Origin: Daucus carota subsp. sativus
Lineage: Eukaryota > Streptophyta > Magnoliopsida > Apiales > Apiaceae
Direction of reading: 5' to 3'
Length of the DNA: 64,000 bases
Assembly (NCBI RefSeq): GCF_001625215.2
Contig: NC_030385.2
Span: 43,611,598 to 43,675,597 of the forward strand
The stretch's first letter is position 1. Each line of letters opens with the position of its first letter. Shown in pieces: positions 62,337 to 64,000 of the stretch. Below the pieces are notes generated by a model. The model did no database searches. It worked only from the letters and a program-made list of their open reading frames with translations, and had not been told where the DNA came from. A program made the translations under genes and the position numbers.

Positions 62337-64000
62337 AGCATGTAATAAATTATATGCAAACCTTTTTTCTAGCTAAAAAAATAAAATATCAAAAGGGTTT
62401 GAGAATTTTCCGGTAGGTTTTCCGGCTGAGGGACAGTACATAGGGGGTGCTTTTGTTGAAGAATAAAAAGAAAGGTTGTGTGGTTATAAATTATTATTTC
62501 TAAGACTAGTTGGTTTAGTAGGAGGTGTATATAAAAGCAATGTGCAGTTTGTTTGATGATTTTTGGTGATAATGTAAAAGAGGGGTGTAGTGTTTACCAG
62601 TTGGATTTTTTTTATCTTTTTGTTTTTCTTATCTTTTTGTTGTTGTGTATGGTGCAGTGCAGCATTTGAAATAAAATCCGAATAAATGTGACAGGTATAG
62701 GTATCGGTTACTTGTATTTGGACTATGTGGTAGTGATGTAGCCTCAGACAAAGGGACACCAAGTTCTCTCAAATTAATTTCATTCGATTCTTAAATAAAT
62801 GATTCAGCTAATCAGCTTGTTGCAAAGGAAAGGTCTTATTAGTTTCGTCTATATACTAGAAAACCTCTCGAATGACATTTGAACCTAAAAATTTGATTCC
62901 AAGATGTTATCATAGTAGGAGAATTTATTTATTCAATATTACAGAAGCATGAGACTTTTTATCATTATGTGCATGGAGAACAATTAAGGGGGGATTCTAC
63001 TATAATTAATACTAACCTATTTATTTTAATATGCTATTTAGGTTTTTAGTAAGATAAGTATAAAAAATATAAAAATAATTCTTTTTAATAATATAAATTA
63101 GATCGAGTTATATCATATTTGGATATTAATGAGTTAAAAGAATAAATTGTATGTATATATATAATTCATCATAACTTTTTCATAAAAATAATTTATATTA
63201 TAAATCATGACTATCCATCAAATTCTAAACAATAAAATGTATTATAAGTGATGTGTATATTAGCATTATAGAAGTTGTTTGTTTTTTTTTTCTTAACTCG
63301 TTTGTGTAAATAAGTATAAGCACTTTGAAGAAATTGAGAATACTAGCGTCTCTCTCAAAACTTTTACTTCTTTTTCAAATATTTTATTAACTTATTTATT
63401 TTTCAATTATGATCCACTTCTTTACCGTTTTTAAATTTGTTCAAACGGCCCTATAGTTTAACTGATGAGAGGAAGTAGAAATTGAAAAGATAAAACAGAC
63501 ATTCTCAACTTTTTTCTCCGATAAAAGGAGGCCGCTTGTTGGCGGCCAGCACTACATATTCAATCTTGAACAGTAGTCCAGCGCGCATCATTTGTTCTGT
63601 ATGATTAGAAACACAAAGGAAATGGTTAAAACGCAAAAAATAAAAAATGCAAAAAATTTCCATTAATAAAAAAGGCGATGAGATGAAACCAAAAATAGGA
63701 GAGTGATGGTGATGTGAGGTGGTGAAAGATAGGAGTGATAGTTGAAGAAATGATACGTCTGTGGAGGTTCCAGAGAGAAAACGTACCAAGTTTCAACGGT
63801 AAACAGTGTGCAGGAAAGTGATGAATGACACACAACAATGAGTTTATGACTCTCAGTCTCTGCCCTCTCTGCTCCTTTGATTTAACCCGTTTTTCAGTTA
63901 ATCCACATGCATGCATCTCTCCTCCTCCATCTCTAGAAACTAACTATACATCTTGCTTCATCATTAATCTAAGGTGGTGATTGGCAACGACTTATAAGCC
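62337..64000 (-). promoter_or_regulatory. 5' UTR and upstream region of the KNAT1-like gene
   Basis: Read leftward, a TTTTATATACACC TATA-like sequence near 62526-62541 precedes a leader of about 170-190 bases. Beyond it are AT-rich DNA and, near 63900-63940, a CATGCATGCATCTCTCCTCCTCC stretch on the plus strand. No further gene is recognised up to the window edge. Confidence 0.5.

Noticed and set aside
62484..63916. Open frames upstream of the KNAT1-like gene
   Set aside because: No conserved motifs; consistent with leader and promoter sequence.
1..64000. tRNA, rRNA, organelle-DNA insertions, CRISPR arrays, viral genes
   Set aside because: None could be recognised by eye; direct repeats seen are transposon or microsatellite in nature. 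A tRNA scan would be needed to exclude small RNA genes.

Overview
The window is nuclear DNA from a flowering plant, most likely a eudicot and possibly an asterid such as an Apiaceae member (inference only). The evidence is AT-rich introns with GT/AG (two GC/AG) splice sites, plant-only gene families (class I KNOX, LBD, AAP amino-acid permease, RLK7/HAIKU2-type receptor kinase, three-CBM22 xylanase), and many miniature inverted-repeat elements of the Stowaway, Tourist/PIF and hAT kinds. No bacterial, viral, CRISPR or operon-like system was found.

Layout. 43-14039 (+) is the 3' part of a symplekin/ESP4 mRNA 3'-end-processing scaffold, cut by the left window edge. 16377-19394 (-) is an RLK7/IKU2-like leucine-rich-repeat receptor kinase in two exons. 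19.4-28.6 kb is a gene-free island of nested transposon remnants: a MITE with AGTGTT ends, a 1.5-kb MULE-like element with a 10-bp target duplication, Stowaway and Tourist elements, and a Helitron-like cluster. 28678-32478 (+) is an AAP amino-acid permease. 34130-38833 (-) is a five-KH-domain RNA-binding protein with a probable 5'-UTR intron. 40773-41652 (-) is an LBD23/24-like LOB-domain protein. 43808-44305 (-) is an unrecognised acidic single-pass membrane protein. 46035-50793 (-) is a DUF676-type serine lipase/hydrolase. 53485-56965 (+) is a GH10 xylanase with three CBM22 modules. 57487-62336 (-) is a KNAT1/BREVIPEDICELLUS-type homeobox gene with a 3.4-kb third intron; its upstream region runs to the right edge.

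The genes are ordinary single-copy-looking plant genes with separate roles: RNA processing, signalling, transport, RNA binding, transcription, lipid hydrolysis, and cell-wall or meristem functions. Nothing suggests a gene cluster acting in one pathway. All spliced models below were built by hand and each closes in frame. The most interesting observations are structural: two independent GC-AG introns; two copies of one hAT-type MITE, each with a perfect 8-bp target duplication and each inside an intron; a MULE-like element with a perfect 10-bp duplication; a tandem duplication of the xylanase promoter plus first exons that leaves a decayed first coding exon; and three long GA/CT tracts placed in introns or leaders of three genes.
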